Positions 49,225 through 56,652 of a stretch of 64,000 nt of DNA are shown in pieces; positions within the stretch are counted from its first letter, which is position 1, and each line of letters starts with the position of its first letter. Under the pieces are notes generated by a model, which was given only the letters and a program-made list of their open reading frames with translations, made no database searches and was not told the origin of the DNA. The DNA is from Desulfoluna spongiiphila. Lineage in GTDB: Bacteria; Desulfobacterota; Desulfobacteria; Desulfobacterales; Desulfolunaceae. Position numbers and translations under genes: made by a program. The stretch is taken from NCBI RefSeq assembly GCF_900101345.1, contig NZ_FMUX01000001.1, forward strand, positions 310,001 through 374,000, read 5' to 3'.

Positions 49225-50667
49225 GTGTTTTTTAAAAGCTACAGCGCCACCACCCACTTTGAACTCATGGTCCGACTCATCCGAGCCTTTGATTCAGAAA
49301 ACTTCACAGACACCGTCAACCGTATTCCCGTGGAGATGCGCCCCCGCGGCGAAGACCACAGCCGGTGCTGTGTCTACCGGGACCGTGCCATCTTGAAGTA
49401 CCGCCTCATGGCCCTTCTGGGCTTCGGCATTGAAGAGGAAGAAGACGAGCTCGTGCCCCTCTCCCGATACGCCGAGATGAGCCTCACCCGCAAGGGAGCA
49501 CCCAACCCCGTCCTTACGGTCATCGACGAAGCCTGCAACGGCTGCGTGCGCACCCGGTACGAAGCCACCAACGCCTGCAGGGGATGCCTCACCCATGCCT
49601 GCGTGGAGGTCTGCCCCAAGGGCGCCGTGGAGTTGGTGAACGGAAAATCCATTATCGATCCGGACCGGTGCATCCAGTGCGGAAAATGCATGGACGTCTG
49701 CCCCTACCACGCCATCGTGCGCATCCCCATTCCCTGCGAGGAGTCCTGCCCCACCGGTGCCATCTCCAAAATGAGCAACAGCAAGGAGACCATCGACTAC
49801 GACAAGTGCATCTTCTGCGGAAAATGCCTGGCGGCCTGCCCTTTCAACGCCATCCTGGAGCGCTCCCAGCTGGTGGATGTCATCCGGGAGATGGCCGAAG
49901 GCAAACGCGTCACCGCCCTGGTGGCCCCGGCCATCATCGGGGAGACCCCCTCCACCATGGGGCAGCTCGTGGGCGCCCTGAAGTCCGCCGGGTTTTCCCA
50001 CGTCTTCGAGGTGGCCTCCGGGGCGGACAAAACCGCCATCTGTGAAGCCGATGAATTTGTGGAGCGCATGGAAGAAGGGGCTCCCTTCATGACCTCTTCC
50101 TGCTGCCCCGCGTACACCGAATGCGTGGAAAAACACCTGCCGGAGCTCAAGCCCTTTGTCTCGGACACACGGACACCCATGCACTACACGGCCCAGACCG
50201 CCAAGGAAGAGGCCCCGGACTCCGTCACCGTCTTTATCGGCCCCTGCGTGGCCAAACGCAAAGAGGCCTCCGACGACCCCTTCGTGGACCACGTCCTCAC
50301 CTTCCGGGAGTTAAGGGCCCTGCTGGCTGCGCGCAACATCGAGATCCTCCAGTGCGAGGACACCGCCTTTGATCTGGCAGGCCTGGCCGAAGGCCGCGGC
50401 TTTCCCGTTTCCGGCGGCGTCACCGAAGGCATCAAGGCCTATATCGGAGACCGCGCTGCCATCGAACCTGTGGCTGTCAACGGCCTGGACAAACGCTCGG
50501 TCAAAAAACTGAAATCCTATGCGAAAAAATGCCCGGGAAATTTCGTGGAGATCATGGGATGTGAAGGCGGCTGCATTGCCGGCCCCTCGGGCGTTGAGCC
50601 CGGTAAAAAGGCGGGAAGAAAACTCCAGGCGTTTTTGAAAGAGAGCCCCAGAGGGATCGAAGGGTAA
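49225..50667 (+). CDS. Monomeric [FeFe] hydrogenase, group B-like
   Basis: 480 residues if translation starts at the GTG at 49225, which has AAGGAA seven bases upstream; an ATG at 49159 is the alternative. N-terminal region with CCVYRDRAI, then ferredoxin motifs CIQCGKCMDVCP and CIFCGKCLAACP and a C-terminal H-cluster domain with TSSCCPAY, GPCVAKRKEA and EIMGCEGGCIAGPS. The TSCCP/PCxxK/GCxGGC triplet marks the H-cluster; the SSCCPAY and IAGP variants point to group B rather than the bifurcating group A. Likely ferredoxin-linked H2 formation or uptake. Maturation genes hydEFG are not in the window. Confidence 0.88.
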   Translation: MFFKSYSATTHFELMVRLIRAFDSENFTDTVNRIPVEMRPRGEDHSRCCVYRDRAILKYRLMALLGFGIEEEEDELVPLSRYAEMSLTRKGAPNPVLTVIDEACNGCVRTRYEATNACRGCLTHACVEVCPKGAVELVNGKSIIDPDRCIQCGKCMDVCPYHAIVRIPIPCEESCPTGAISKMSNSKETIDYDKCIFCGKCLAACPFNAILERSQLVDVIREMAEGKRVTALVAPAIIGETPSTMGQLVGALKSAGFSHVFEVASGADKTAICEADEFVERMEEGAPFMTSSCCPAYTECVEKHLPELKPFVSDTRTPMHYTAQTAKEEAPDSVTVFIGPCVAKRKEASDDPFVDHVLTFRELRALLAARNIEILQCEDTAFDLAGLAEGRGFPVSGGVTEGIKAYIGDRAAIEPVAVNGLDKRSVKKLKSYAKKCPGNFVEIMGCEGGCIAGPSGVEPGKKAGRKLQAFLKESPRGIEG

Positions 50668-51088
50668 TCACAGCTCAAATAAAAAGCATGCCTCCGGCGG
50701 CGAGGTGAGCCACCTCGAAAGCTGGAGGCCCTTGCGCTTTTTCCTTCGTACCTCAGGAAAAAGCGCAAGGGCGTTCACTGTGGGCTACGCCCGACATCAA
50801 AGATGGATGACTATCCGGGCGTTCCCACAAGCGGCGTAAAACGGTGGACACGATATCGTGATTTTCCGAAATCAGCTTTAACCAGGATATGTCACGAGAC
50901 ACACAGCAGCCCTGAAGTTCTGCAATTCTTTACTCCCCTGCCATAGGGATTCCCTACCCGCCAACGTAGACTATACCACTCCAATTATTACCAACGGGCG
51001 TAGCCCATCAGCGAATGTGATCGACCCGAGAGCATTCGCAACCTGCTTTCAAGGTGGCACACCTTGCCGCCGGAGGCTTTTTTTCCTG
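50668..51088. other. Repeat-filled region between hydrogenase and DUF554
   Basis: About 420 bases, no gene. Nearly all of it is the element 50690-51077. Confidence 0.7.
50690..51077. repeat. GCCTCCGGCGG-bounded element, long copy
   Basis: Opens with GCCTCCGGCGGC plus GAGGTGAGCCACCTC, closes with AAGGTGGCACACCTTGCCGCCGGAGGC-type sequence (in part). Near the left end an inverted pair CCCTTGCGCTTTTTCCT / AGGAAAAAGCGCAAGGG forms a long hairpin (about 50728-50772). The 388-base length suggests two copies facing each other. Confidence 0.7.
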
Positions 51089-51793
51089 TTAAAAAGAAAA
51101 TACAGGCAGGGCACCCCTGGCGATGAACCAGAGCAGGGGCAGAAAAATGGCGGGGAGCATGTTGCCCACGCGAATCTTGGTGACGTTAAGCATGTTGAGA
51201 CCGATGGTAAGGATGAGAAGGCCGCCCACGGAGGTCATCTGGGCCACCACCTCGGGGGTGAGAAACTGCTTCATGACGGTGGCGGTGAGGGTGATGCTCC
51301 CCTGGTAGAGAAAGACGGCCACGGCGGAGAAGATCACGCCGATGCCCATGGTGGTGGTAAAGATCACGGAGATGATGCCGTCTAAAATGGCCTTGGCGTA
51401 GAGGGTCTGGTGGTTGCCGGTGAGCCCGCTTTCAAGGGCCCCCACAATGGCCATGGATCCCACGCAGAAGACCAGGCTCGCCGTGACAAACCCCTTGGCA
51501 AGGGATCCTTCGCCACCGGGGACCTTTGTCTCCAGCCACTCCCCGAGCCCCTGGAGTCGCCCTTCGATATCCATCCACTCGCCCATGAGGGCGCCGATGA
51601 CCAGCGAGAGGATGACCGCGAGCAGGGCTTCGGAGGCAAAGGCGGCCTTGAGCCCCACCAGGACCACGGCCAGGGCCACGGCATGGATCACCGTCTCCTT
51701 GTATTTTTCTGCGATGCCGCCTTTGAACACAAGGCCGGTGAGGCACCCTGCAATAATTGCGCACGCGTTGACCACAGTTCCCAGCATCGACAT
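51089..51793 (-). CDS. DUF554-family membrane protein
   Basis: 234 residues, seven or so hydrophobic helices. Start MSMLGTVVNACAIIAGCLTG and GALMGEWMDIEGRLQ and GLLILTIGLNML segments match the DUF554 (YdfK-like) family of uncharacterised transporters. Single gene. Confidence 0.85.
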   Translation of the reverse strand: MSMLGTVVNACAIIAGCLTGLVFKGGIAEKYKETVIHAVALAVVLVGLKAAFASEALLAVILSLVIGALMGEWMDIEGRLQGLGEWLETKVPGGEGSLAKGFVTASLVFCVGSMAIVGALESGLTGNHQTLYAKAILDGIISVIFTTTMGIGVIFSAVAVFLYQGSITLTATVMKQFLTPEVVAQMTSVGGLLILTIGLNMLNVTKIRVGNMLPAIFLPLLWFIARGALPVFSF

Positions 51794-52109
51794 TCCTTTT
51801 TCTATCGTATCTGCTTAAAAATCATAACTATTCTGCACTCAAAAAGCTGCCTCCGGCGGCAAGGTGTGCCACCTTGAAAGCAGGTTGCGAATGCGTTTTG
51901 CCCCTCGTTCCTCGGGTCAAATCACATCCGCCTTTAAAACGTCATTGATTCAAACGGTTTTTTCTATGACCTATTTGTTAAACTTTATAAAAGTTTAGCC
52001 CCCGGCAGGGCCGCCGGAGGCATAAACTGAAATTAGGCACTAAAAACCTGCTTTTCTTACCACAGATGAAGGGGGCTGAAAAAGGACCAAATGAACCGCG
52101 GGGAAAGGG
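51794..52109. other. Intergenic region upstream of DUF554
   Basis: 316 bases, no gene. Holds the element 51849-52021. Confidence 0.65.
51849..52021. repeat. GCCTCCGGCGG-bounded dispersed element
   Basis: 173 bases: GCCTCCGGCGGC, AAGGTGTGCCACCTT hairpin, GCGAATGCGTTTTGCCCC...TCACATCCGCC body, AAACTTTATAAAAGTTT palindrome, GCCGCCGGAGGC end. A clean whole copy. Confidence 0.85.
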
Positions 52110-52322
52110 TTACTTCGGAAGGTACCTGGCTCGCAGCCGCTTGGGGAGCTTGCCGTGGTAGCTGGAGGAGAGAAACGCCATGGCATCGGCGAGAAAGGTT
52201 TCGGCCCCTTCGGCCTCGTTCCGCGCGGCCTCAGATGAACCGGGGTCAAGGCGCAGGGCCTTTGACTCATCCTGGCGCCCACCGATGTAGGCGTAGAGTT
52301 CAATCAGATGGGTATGGCTCAT
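52110..52322 (-). CDS. Small helical hypothetical protein
   Basis: 70 residues from the ATG at 52322 (MSHTHLIELYAYIGGRQD); a GTG one codon earlier is possible. Predicted helical, charged, no motif. Its ATG overlaps the TGA of the gene before it, so the two are translationally coupled. I do not recognise it. Confidence 0.6.
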   Translation of the reverse strand: MSHTHLIELYAYIGGRQDESKALRLDPGSSEAARNEAEGAETFLADAMAFLSSSYHGKLPKRLRARYLPK

Positions 52323-52519
52323 CACACCGCCTCCCCGTAATCACGGAAATCCATATCGTACCTTTCCGTCACAAGGGCCGCCATGGCGGCCACCTCATGG
52401 AGCATTCCTGTGTAGAACGCCTTGGTACGGGCGTCCTCAGCCCCTTCGAGGCCCTGTTGCGCCTCCTTTTTTTTCCCTGCAAGAAACCTGTGAATCTCTA
52501 CAAGATAAGCGTCCGGCAT
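52322..52519 (-). CDS. Small helical hypothetical protein
   Basis: 65 residues from the ATG at 52519 (AGGAGG upstream). MPDAYLVEIHRFLAGKKKEA and the rest form two amphipathic helices. Paired with the following 70-residue gene and divergent from the Rrf2 regulator, so a regulatory link is possible. Not recognised. Confidence 0.6.
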   Translation of the reverse strand: MPDAYLVEIHRFLAGKKKEAQQGLEGAEDARTKAFYTGMLHEVAAMAALVTERYDMDFRDYGEAV

Positions 52520-52645
52520 CTTTTTCCTCCTGTTACCCCGGGAGCCGGCCCATGGGAACCTGCGCCTTAAAAAACGTTGACACGTCTGCGGGAACTCCAT
52601 TAACTTGACTTTGTTGATATGCAACACCACATCTTAAGGAACCCC

Positions 52646-53068
52646 ATGAAACTCTCCACCAAAAGTCGTTATGGCGCCCGCATCCTTGTTGAGCTGGCCC
52701 GGCACCATGCCACGGGAATCCCCCTTCAGGTCAGCGAAATTGCCCGCCGCCAGGACATTCCCATGAAATACCTGGAGCAGTTGATTCGCCTGTTGCGGCT
52801 GGCAGGTATCGTGCGAAGCGTGCGAGGGCCCAAAGGCGGCCATGTGCTCAACGTCCCCCCGGAAGAAATCAGCCTCGGCCGCGTGGTGCGCCTATTTGAA
52901 GGCCAGGACGAGCTGGTGGAGTGCATCAGTTCACCGGAAACCTGTATCAAGGCCACCAGCTGCAGGTTCCGCCAGGCATGGAAAGAGGCTACGGACGCCC
53001 TGTACGCAAACCTCGACCAGGTCAAGATCTCCGACCTCATGGATCCCCACAGCCCCACCCAAAAATAA
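52646..53068 (+). CDS. Rrf2-family regulator with three cysteines
   Basis: 140 residues from the ATG at 52646. Winged-helix start MKLSTKSRYGARILVELARH is typical Rrf2. Three cysteines in VECISSPETCIKATSC (Cys-x6-Cys-x5-Cys) are placed like the Fe-S ligands of IscR/NsrR, so a cluster-sensing repressor is likely. It may control the divergent small genes or the nearby sqr unit (inference). Confidence 0.88.
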   Translation: MKLSTKSRYGARILVELARHHATGIPLQVSEIARRQDIPMKYLEQLIRLLRLAGIVRSVRGPKGGHVLNVPPEEISLGRVVRLFEGQDELVECISSPETCIKATSCRFRQAWKEATDALYANLDQVKISDLMDPHSPTQK

Positions 53069-53073
53069 CAAAA

Positions 53074-53245
53074 GCCTCCGGCGGCCCTGCCGGGGGCTAA
53101 ACTTTCAAAAAGTTTAACCAGCAGGTCTTAAAAAATCTGCTCGAGTGGATTACGTTTTAAGGACGGATGCGCTTTGCCCCGAGGAACGAGGGAACAAAGC
53201 GCATCCGTAAGCCGCTTTTAAAGTGGCACACCTTGCCGCCGGAGG
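53074..53245. repeat. GCCTCCGGCGG-bounded dispersed element
   Basis: 172 bases. Starts six bases after the Rrf2 stop codon with GCCTCCGGCGGCCCTGCC, contains GGATGCGCTTTG...CAAAGCGCATCC inverted pair, ends TTGCCGCCGGAGG (53233-53245). No other terminator is seen for the regulator. Confidence 0.8.
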
Positions 53246-53324
53246 ATTTTCAGGGGGCTGGGCCGTTACAAAAAAAGGCGGCCCGACATGCACCGCCCTT
53301 TCCTGATCCCGAATGAATCGAGGC

Positions 53325-53999
53325 CTATTCGCCTTCGGTCTCCTTGAGTTTCCCAAGGGCCTTGGTGAGTTCCACCACCACCCCCAGTCCCTCTTTCATC
53401 TCATCGCTGAAACTTGCCATGGCAAGACCGGCCGGGCCCACCTTGGGCGCGTTGTCCAGATCCACCATGCCGGGCAGGGCCGCGGCACGCGTCAAGAACT
53501 CAACGGCTTTCGGATCGGAGAGGGTCTTGGCAAGGCCGATGAAGGCCACGATGCCGTCGATGATCTCTTCCGACTCTTCCGGCCCGTAGTTGGCGGCAAT
53601 TTTCTCCCTGAAGTCCACCATCCAGATCTTCAGGACCCGGAAGACACCCCTCTGATCCAGGGTATCCAGGTAGCTGACGAGCTTGGGCACCGTGGATTTC
53701 ATCAGCGGGGCCATGTCCTTCATAAAATCGAGCAGGCTCTCAAACTGGCGCAGGGCGTACGAAAAATTTCGCGTGTTCCTCGCCACCATGGTGAGCAGGT
53801 CCAAGACATCGTCGGCCTGAAAGCTGGTCTCCACCTCCTGGAGCCCCCGGGTCACCAGGTGTGCTGCCTGCCGTCCCAAGGGGGATAAGTCCGCCATGAG
53901 CTCGGTGCGCGCCTTGTGACCCTGAATAATGGGAGCAAGCTGCTCTTCAAGGCGATCCAGCTTTTCAAGCTTTTGAAGTATCAATTCCTCGTTGGTCAT
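53325..53999 (-). CDS. DUF1641-family protein
   Basis: 224 residues. Starts MTNEELILQKLEKLDRLEEQ; helical, with the LVTRGLQEVE and GVFRVLKIW segments of DUF1641. These proteins are commonly next to sulfide:quinone oxidoreductase or formate dehydrogenase genes. It ends the sqr transcription unit (10 bases after sqr). Confidence 0.82.
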   Translation of the reverse strand: MTNEELILQKLEKLDRLEEQLAPIIQGHKARTELMADLSPLGRQAAHLVTRGLQEVETSFQADDVLDLLTMVARNTRNFSYALRQFESLLDFMKDMAPLMKSTVPKLVSYLDTLDQRGVFRVLKIWMVDFREKIAANYGPEESEEIIDGIVAFIGLAKTLSDPKAVEFLTRAAALPGMVDLDNAPKVGPAGLAMASFSDEMKEGLGVVVELTKALGKLKETEGE

Positions 54000-54009
54000 G
54001 TGGCCCCTC

Positions 54010-55260
54010 CTACTTGGCGAATGCGGGCCAGAACTTGCCTGCCATGGACATCTGGGGCTCCAGGGGCAACTCTTTTCCGGTGAGAAGAAGGTTCCAGTAC
54101 ACCCACTTGAACATCATCTTGCCCCAGTAGTTCATGTGGGATTCCCCCACAAGGTCAAAGGGCCCCAGGGCCGGGAAGGGGTATTTGCCGGGAAGCGGTT
54201 CGGTCTTGTAGTTAAAATCGAAGAGAAAGGCCTTGTCGTAACCGGAAACGATAAAGCAGGTGGAGTGGCCGTCGAAGGAGGCCTTTGGCTCCAGGCCGTC
54301 GATCTCCCGAAGGATGTTCTCGGTAACCAGCTCCGCCTGGTAATGGGCCACGGACCCCGCCTTGGAGGTGGGCACGTTGGAGACATCCCCCACGGCATAG
54401 ATGTTGTCGTACTTCACGGATTTGAGGGTATGGTGATCGGTCATGAGATACCCCATGCCGTCTCCCAGACCGGACTCATCGATGAAGTCCGCCCCCAGGT
54501 TGGGCATGGTGGAGACCATCAAGTCGTAATCGGCCGTCTCGCCCGAGGGGGAGATCAGCCGCTTGCCTGAGGTGTCCACTTCGGCCAGGTCAAAGTTGGG
54601 CTTGACGAGAATGTTCTTCTCTTCGGCGGTCTTGGACAACACCTTGGTGGCAATGGGCTTGGTGAAGATGCCGGTGTTGGGGGTGACCAGTTCGATCTCC
54701 ACGTCGTCGCGCACCCCGTTCACCCTGAAGTACCAGTCCGCAAGGAAGACAAACTCCATGGGGACCACGGGGCACTTGTGGGGCATCTCGGCAATATTGA
54801 ACACCAGCTTTCCCTTTTCAAACCGCTTCAGCCGCTTGGCAAGGGCCAGGGCGCCTGAAAGGCTGAAGATGGTGTGCTCGTTTCCTTCGGGGTCGGCGTT
54901 CCACTCCTCAAGGCCTTCCACTTCGTCCGGGGCAATATCGCACCCGGTGGCAACGATCAGGATATCGTAGGCAAGCTTTCCATTTGCCTTGGTTTCCGCA
55001 TAGTTTTGATCCGGGTTGATTCCCACCACCTCGTCCAGCAGAAACTCCACGCCCTTGGGAATGAAGTCCCGCTTGGGTTTCACGCAATCTTCCCGGGTGT
55101 AGATGCCAAAGGGAATAAACAGCCAACCAGGCTGATAGTGATGCTCTTCATCGTTGTCGACGATGGTGATGCTCCATTCGGTGATGCTGAGCTGCTTTCT
55201 CAGGTGGGCGGCGGCCATGGTCCCACCGGCTCCGGAACCCAGAATGACAATCTTTTTCAT
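54010..55260 (-). CDS. sqr: Sulfide:quinone oxidoreductase-like flavoprotein
   Basis: 416 residues from the ATG at 55260 (GAGGAAGAT upstream); the frame is open 50 codons further but this lacks similarity. FAD motif GSGAGGTMAAAHL near residue 8, ATGCDIAPDE, HKCPVVPME, and the GDVSNVPTSKAGSVAHYQ C-terminal FAD site. Cysteines in ATGC, HKC and HSTC fit the redox cysteines of the family. Presumably oxidises sulfide or reduces a persulfide with quinone; in a sulfate reducer it may work in sulfide or polysulfide balance. Confidence 0.85.
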   Translation of the reverse strand: MKKIVILGSGAGGTMAAAHLRKQLSITEWSITIVDNDEEHHYQPGWLFIPFGIYTREDCVKPKRDFIPKGVEFLLDEVVGINPDQNYAETKANGKLAYDILIVATGCDIAPDEVEGLEEWNADPEGNEHTIFSLSGALALAKRLKRFEKGKLVFNIAEMPHKCPVVPMEFVFLADWYFRVNGVRDDVEIELVTPNTGIFTKPIATKVLSKTAEEKNILVKPNFDLAEVDTSGKRLISPSGETADYDLMVSTMPNLGADFIDESGLGDGMGYLMTDHHTLKSVKYDNIYAVGDVSNVPTSKAGSVAHYQAELVTENILREIDGLEPKASFDGHSTCFIVSGYDKAFLFDFNYKTEPLPGKYPFPALGPFDLVGESHMNYWGKMMFKWVYWNLLLTGKELPLEPQMSMAGKFWPAFAK

Positions 55261-55323
55261 ATCTTCCTCTGCGTTATGGTTTCGCACGCCGCTGCGACTC
55301 GGCAGTGCCACCTCTCTCCCGCT

Positions 55324-55333
55324 AAGTATACTT
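55324..55333. promoter_or_regulatory. Palindrome AAGTATACTT upstream of sqr
   Basis: Perfect 10-bp palindrome about 65 bases before the sqr start, in an AT-rich stretch. A possible operator, for example for the nearby Rrf2 protein; unproven. Confidence 0.4.
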
Positions 55334-55598
55334 GGTTGATATACATTAACACAATATAGAACCAAAGCATATAGATTGAGGTTCTTACCTCCAGCCCCGA
55401 TAATTGTCAATATTTTTTAGGGATTTATAAAGGAAGATCAAACAAAGTTGCCGCGGGTTTTCACCCCGGAGTGATGAGTCCCGGAACAAAACGCAGGAGG
55501 GGATAAGCTGGGGGCATCCCACTTTATCCATGGCAAAAAAAAGACGTCCAGGGCCATGGCCGCCCCCTTACCCCATTCACTCTTTATGGCCCCGCGTC

Positions 55599-55627
55599 TT
55601 GACGAATCGGGCCCCTTTCAGTAAATT
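55599..55627 (+). promoter_or_regulatory. Promoter of the fluoride-riboswitch unit
   Basis: TTGACG (55599-55604), 17-base spacer, TAAATT (55622-55627). Transcription would begin just before the riboswitch aptamer. Confidence 0.7.
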
Positions 55628-55640
55628 GGGATCACCTACA

Positions 55641-55720
55641 CGGGGATGGAGTTCCCCGGCATCCGGGGCCCTGTGCGCCGGTACAAACTGCCCCTGGGCT
55701 GATGACTCCTGCCGACGGCA
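55641..55720 (+). promoter_or_regulatory. Fluoride riboswitch (crcB motif)
   Basis: Conserved blocks of the fluoride aptamer occur in order: GGGGATGGAGTTCCCC (55642-55657), AAACTGCCCC near 55685-55694, and GGGCTGATGACTCCTGCC (55696-55713). GGAGT and ACTCC form the long-range pair. Between the first two blocks is a longer insertion (about 55658-55684) than in compact aptamers. It is upstream of crcB and ahead of a terminator, so it should switch crcB on when fluoride binds. Confidence 0.92.
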
Positions 55721-55755
55721 CCTTTTTGTCCCGTGGTGGCCAGCCACAAGACAGA

Positions 55756-55777
55756 CCCGCCGTGAGCGGGTTTTTTT
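55756..55777 (+). terminator. Riboswitch expression-platform terminator
   Basis: CCCGC / GCGGG hairpin with loop CGTGA and seven T, between the fluoride aptamer and crcB. Likely folds only without fluoride. Confidence 0.88.
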
Positions 55778-55829
55778 ATGCGTCAAAAGCCCGGCAGACC
55801 CTGCCGGTCCTTATCGGAGATTCCATACC

Positions 55830-56213
55830 ATGATCCTCTATCAAAAACTTCTCTGCATCGCCGCAGCCGGATCCTTAGGCACCCTGTCCCGCTACGGACT
55901 GGCCGGGCTGGTTCAGCGCCTCGCCGGGAGCGGGTTCCCCTGGGGCACTGCCACCGTCAACACCATCGGCTGTTTTCTTTTTGGTCTGATCTGGACCTTG
56001 GGAGCCGAGCGCATGGCCATCGGTGCCGAAGCCCGTACCATCATCCTCACCGGATTCATGGGGGCCTTTACCACCTTCTCCACCTTTATTTCCGAGACCA
56101 GCCAGCTCGCCGGAGGCGCCCAGTGGTGGGTCGCCCTGGGGAACGTCACCCTTCAGGTGGGAGTCGGCCTTGCTCTCTTTGCCGCCGGGGCAGCCCTGGC
56201 CCGCCTGCTGTAA
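55830..56213 (+). CDS. crcB: Fluoride exporter CrcB/Fluc
   Basis: 127 residues, four transmembrane helices. GTLSRYG, TVNTIGCFLFG and GFMGAFTTFSTF are the family motifs; the last contains the Phe/Thr/Ser residues that line the pore. Dual-topology fluoride channel that gets rid of cytoplasmic fluoride. Its riboswitch, terminator and promoter are directly upstream, and DUF190 is downstream. Confidence 0.95.
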   Translation: MILYQKLLCIAAAGSLGTLSRYGLAGLVQRLAGSGFPWGTATVNTIGCFLFGLIWTLGAERMAIGAEARTIILTGFMGAFTTFSTFISETSQLAGGAQWWVALGNVTLQVGVGLALFAAGAALARLL

Positions 56214-56294
56214 CAGCCGAAAAACAAAAGATGCACCATAAAAAAACCGCCCAGGGCGGTTCCACAGAGTGATCCCTAATTTTCAGGAGGTACC

Positions 56295-56636
56295 ATGCCC
56301 ATCCAGAATGAAGCGCAACGTCTGAGAATATACATCGGCGACCAGGCCCGCCACATGGGCTCGCCCATGTACCAGTGGATTGTTGAAGAGGCCAGGCGGA
56401 AAAAAATGGCCGGAGCCACGGTATTCCGGGGCCATATGGGGTTCGGAGCCAGCAGCTGCATCCACACCGACAAGATTCTGCGCCTCTCCGAAGACCTGCC
56501 CGTGGTGGTGGAAATCGTGGATCGCCCCGAACGCATCGAGGCCTTTCTGGAAGACCTCAAAGCCGTGCTGATCAAGGGCATGATCACCCTGGAGACGATT
56601 CAGGTCATGGTGTACCGGGACGGCACCGGGGCCTAA
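56295..56636 (+). CDS. DUF190-family protein
   Basis: 113 residues with the RIYIGDQARHMGSPMYQ start and AGATVFRGHMGFGASS (about 38-53) of DUF190. The family is often encoded with crcB and may support fluoride export or stress; molecular role unknown. It follows crcB by 81 bases; TTCAGGAGG precedes its ATG. Confidence 0.88.
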   Translation: MPIQNEAQRLRIYIGDQARHMGSPMYQWIVEEARRKKMAGATVFRGHMGFGASSCIHTDKILRLSEDLPVVVEIVDRPERIEAFLEDLKAVLIKGMITLETIQVMVYRDGTGA

Positions 56637-56652
56637 GGGACAAGGGGCGTCA

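Noticed and set aside
53062..53250. Repeat element after the Rrf2 gene read as a transposon gene
   Set aside because: Too short and with no ORF of transposase type; only its ends suggest mobility.
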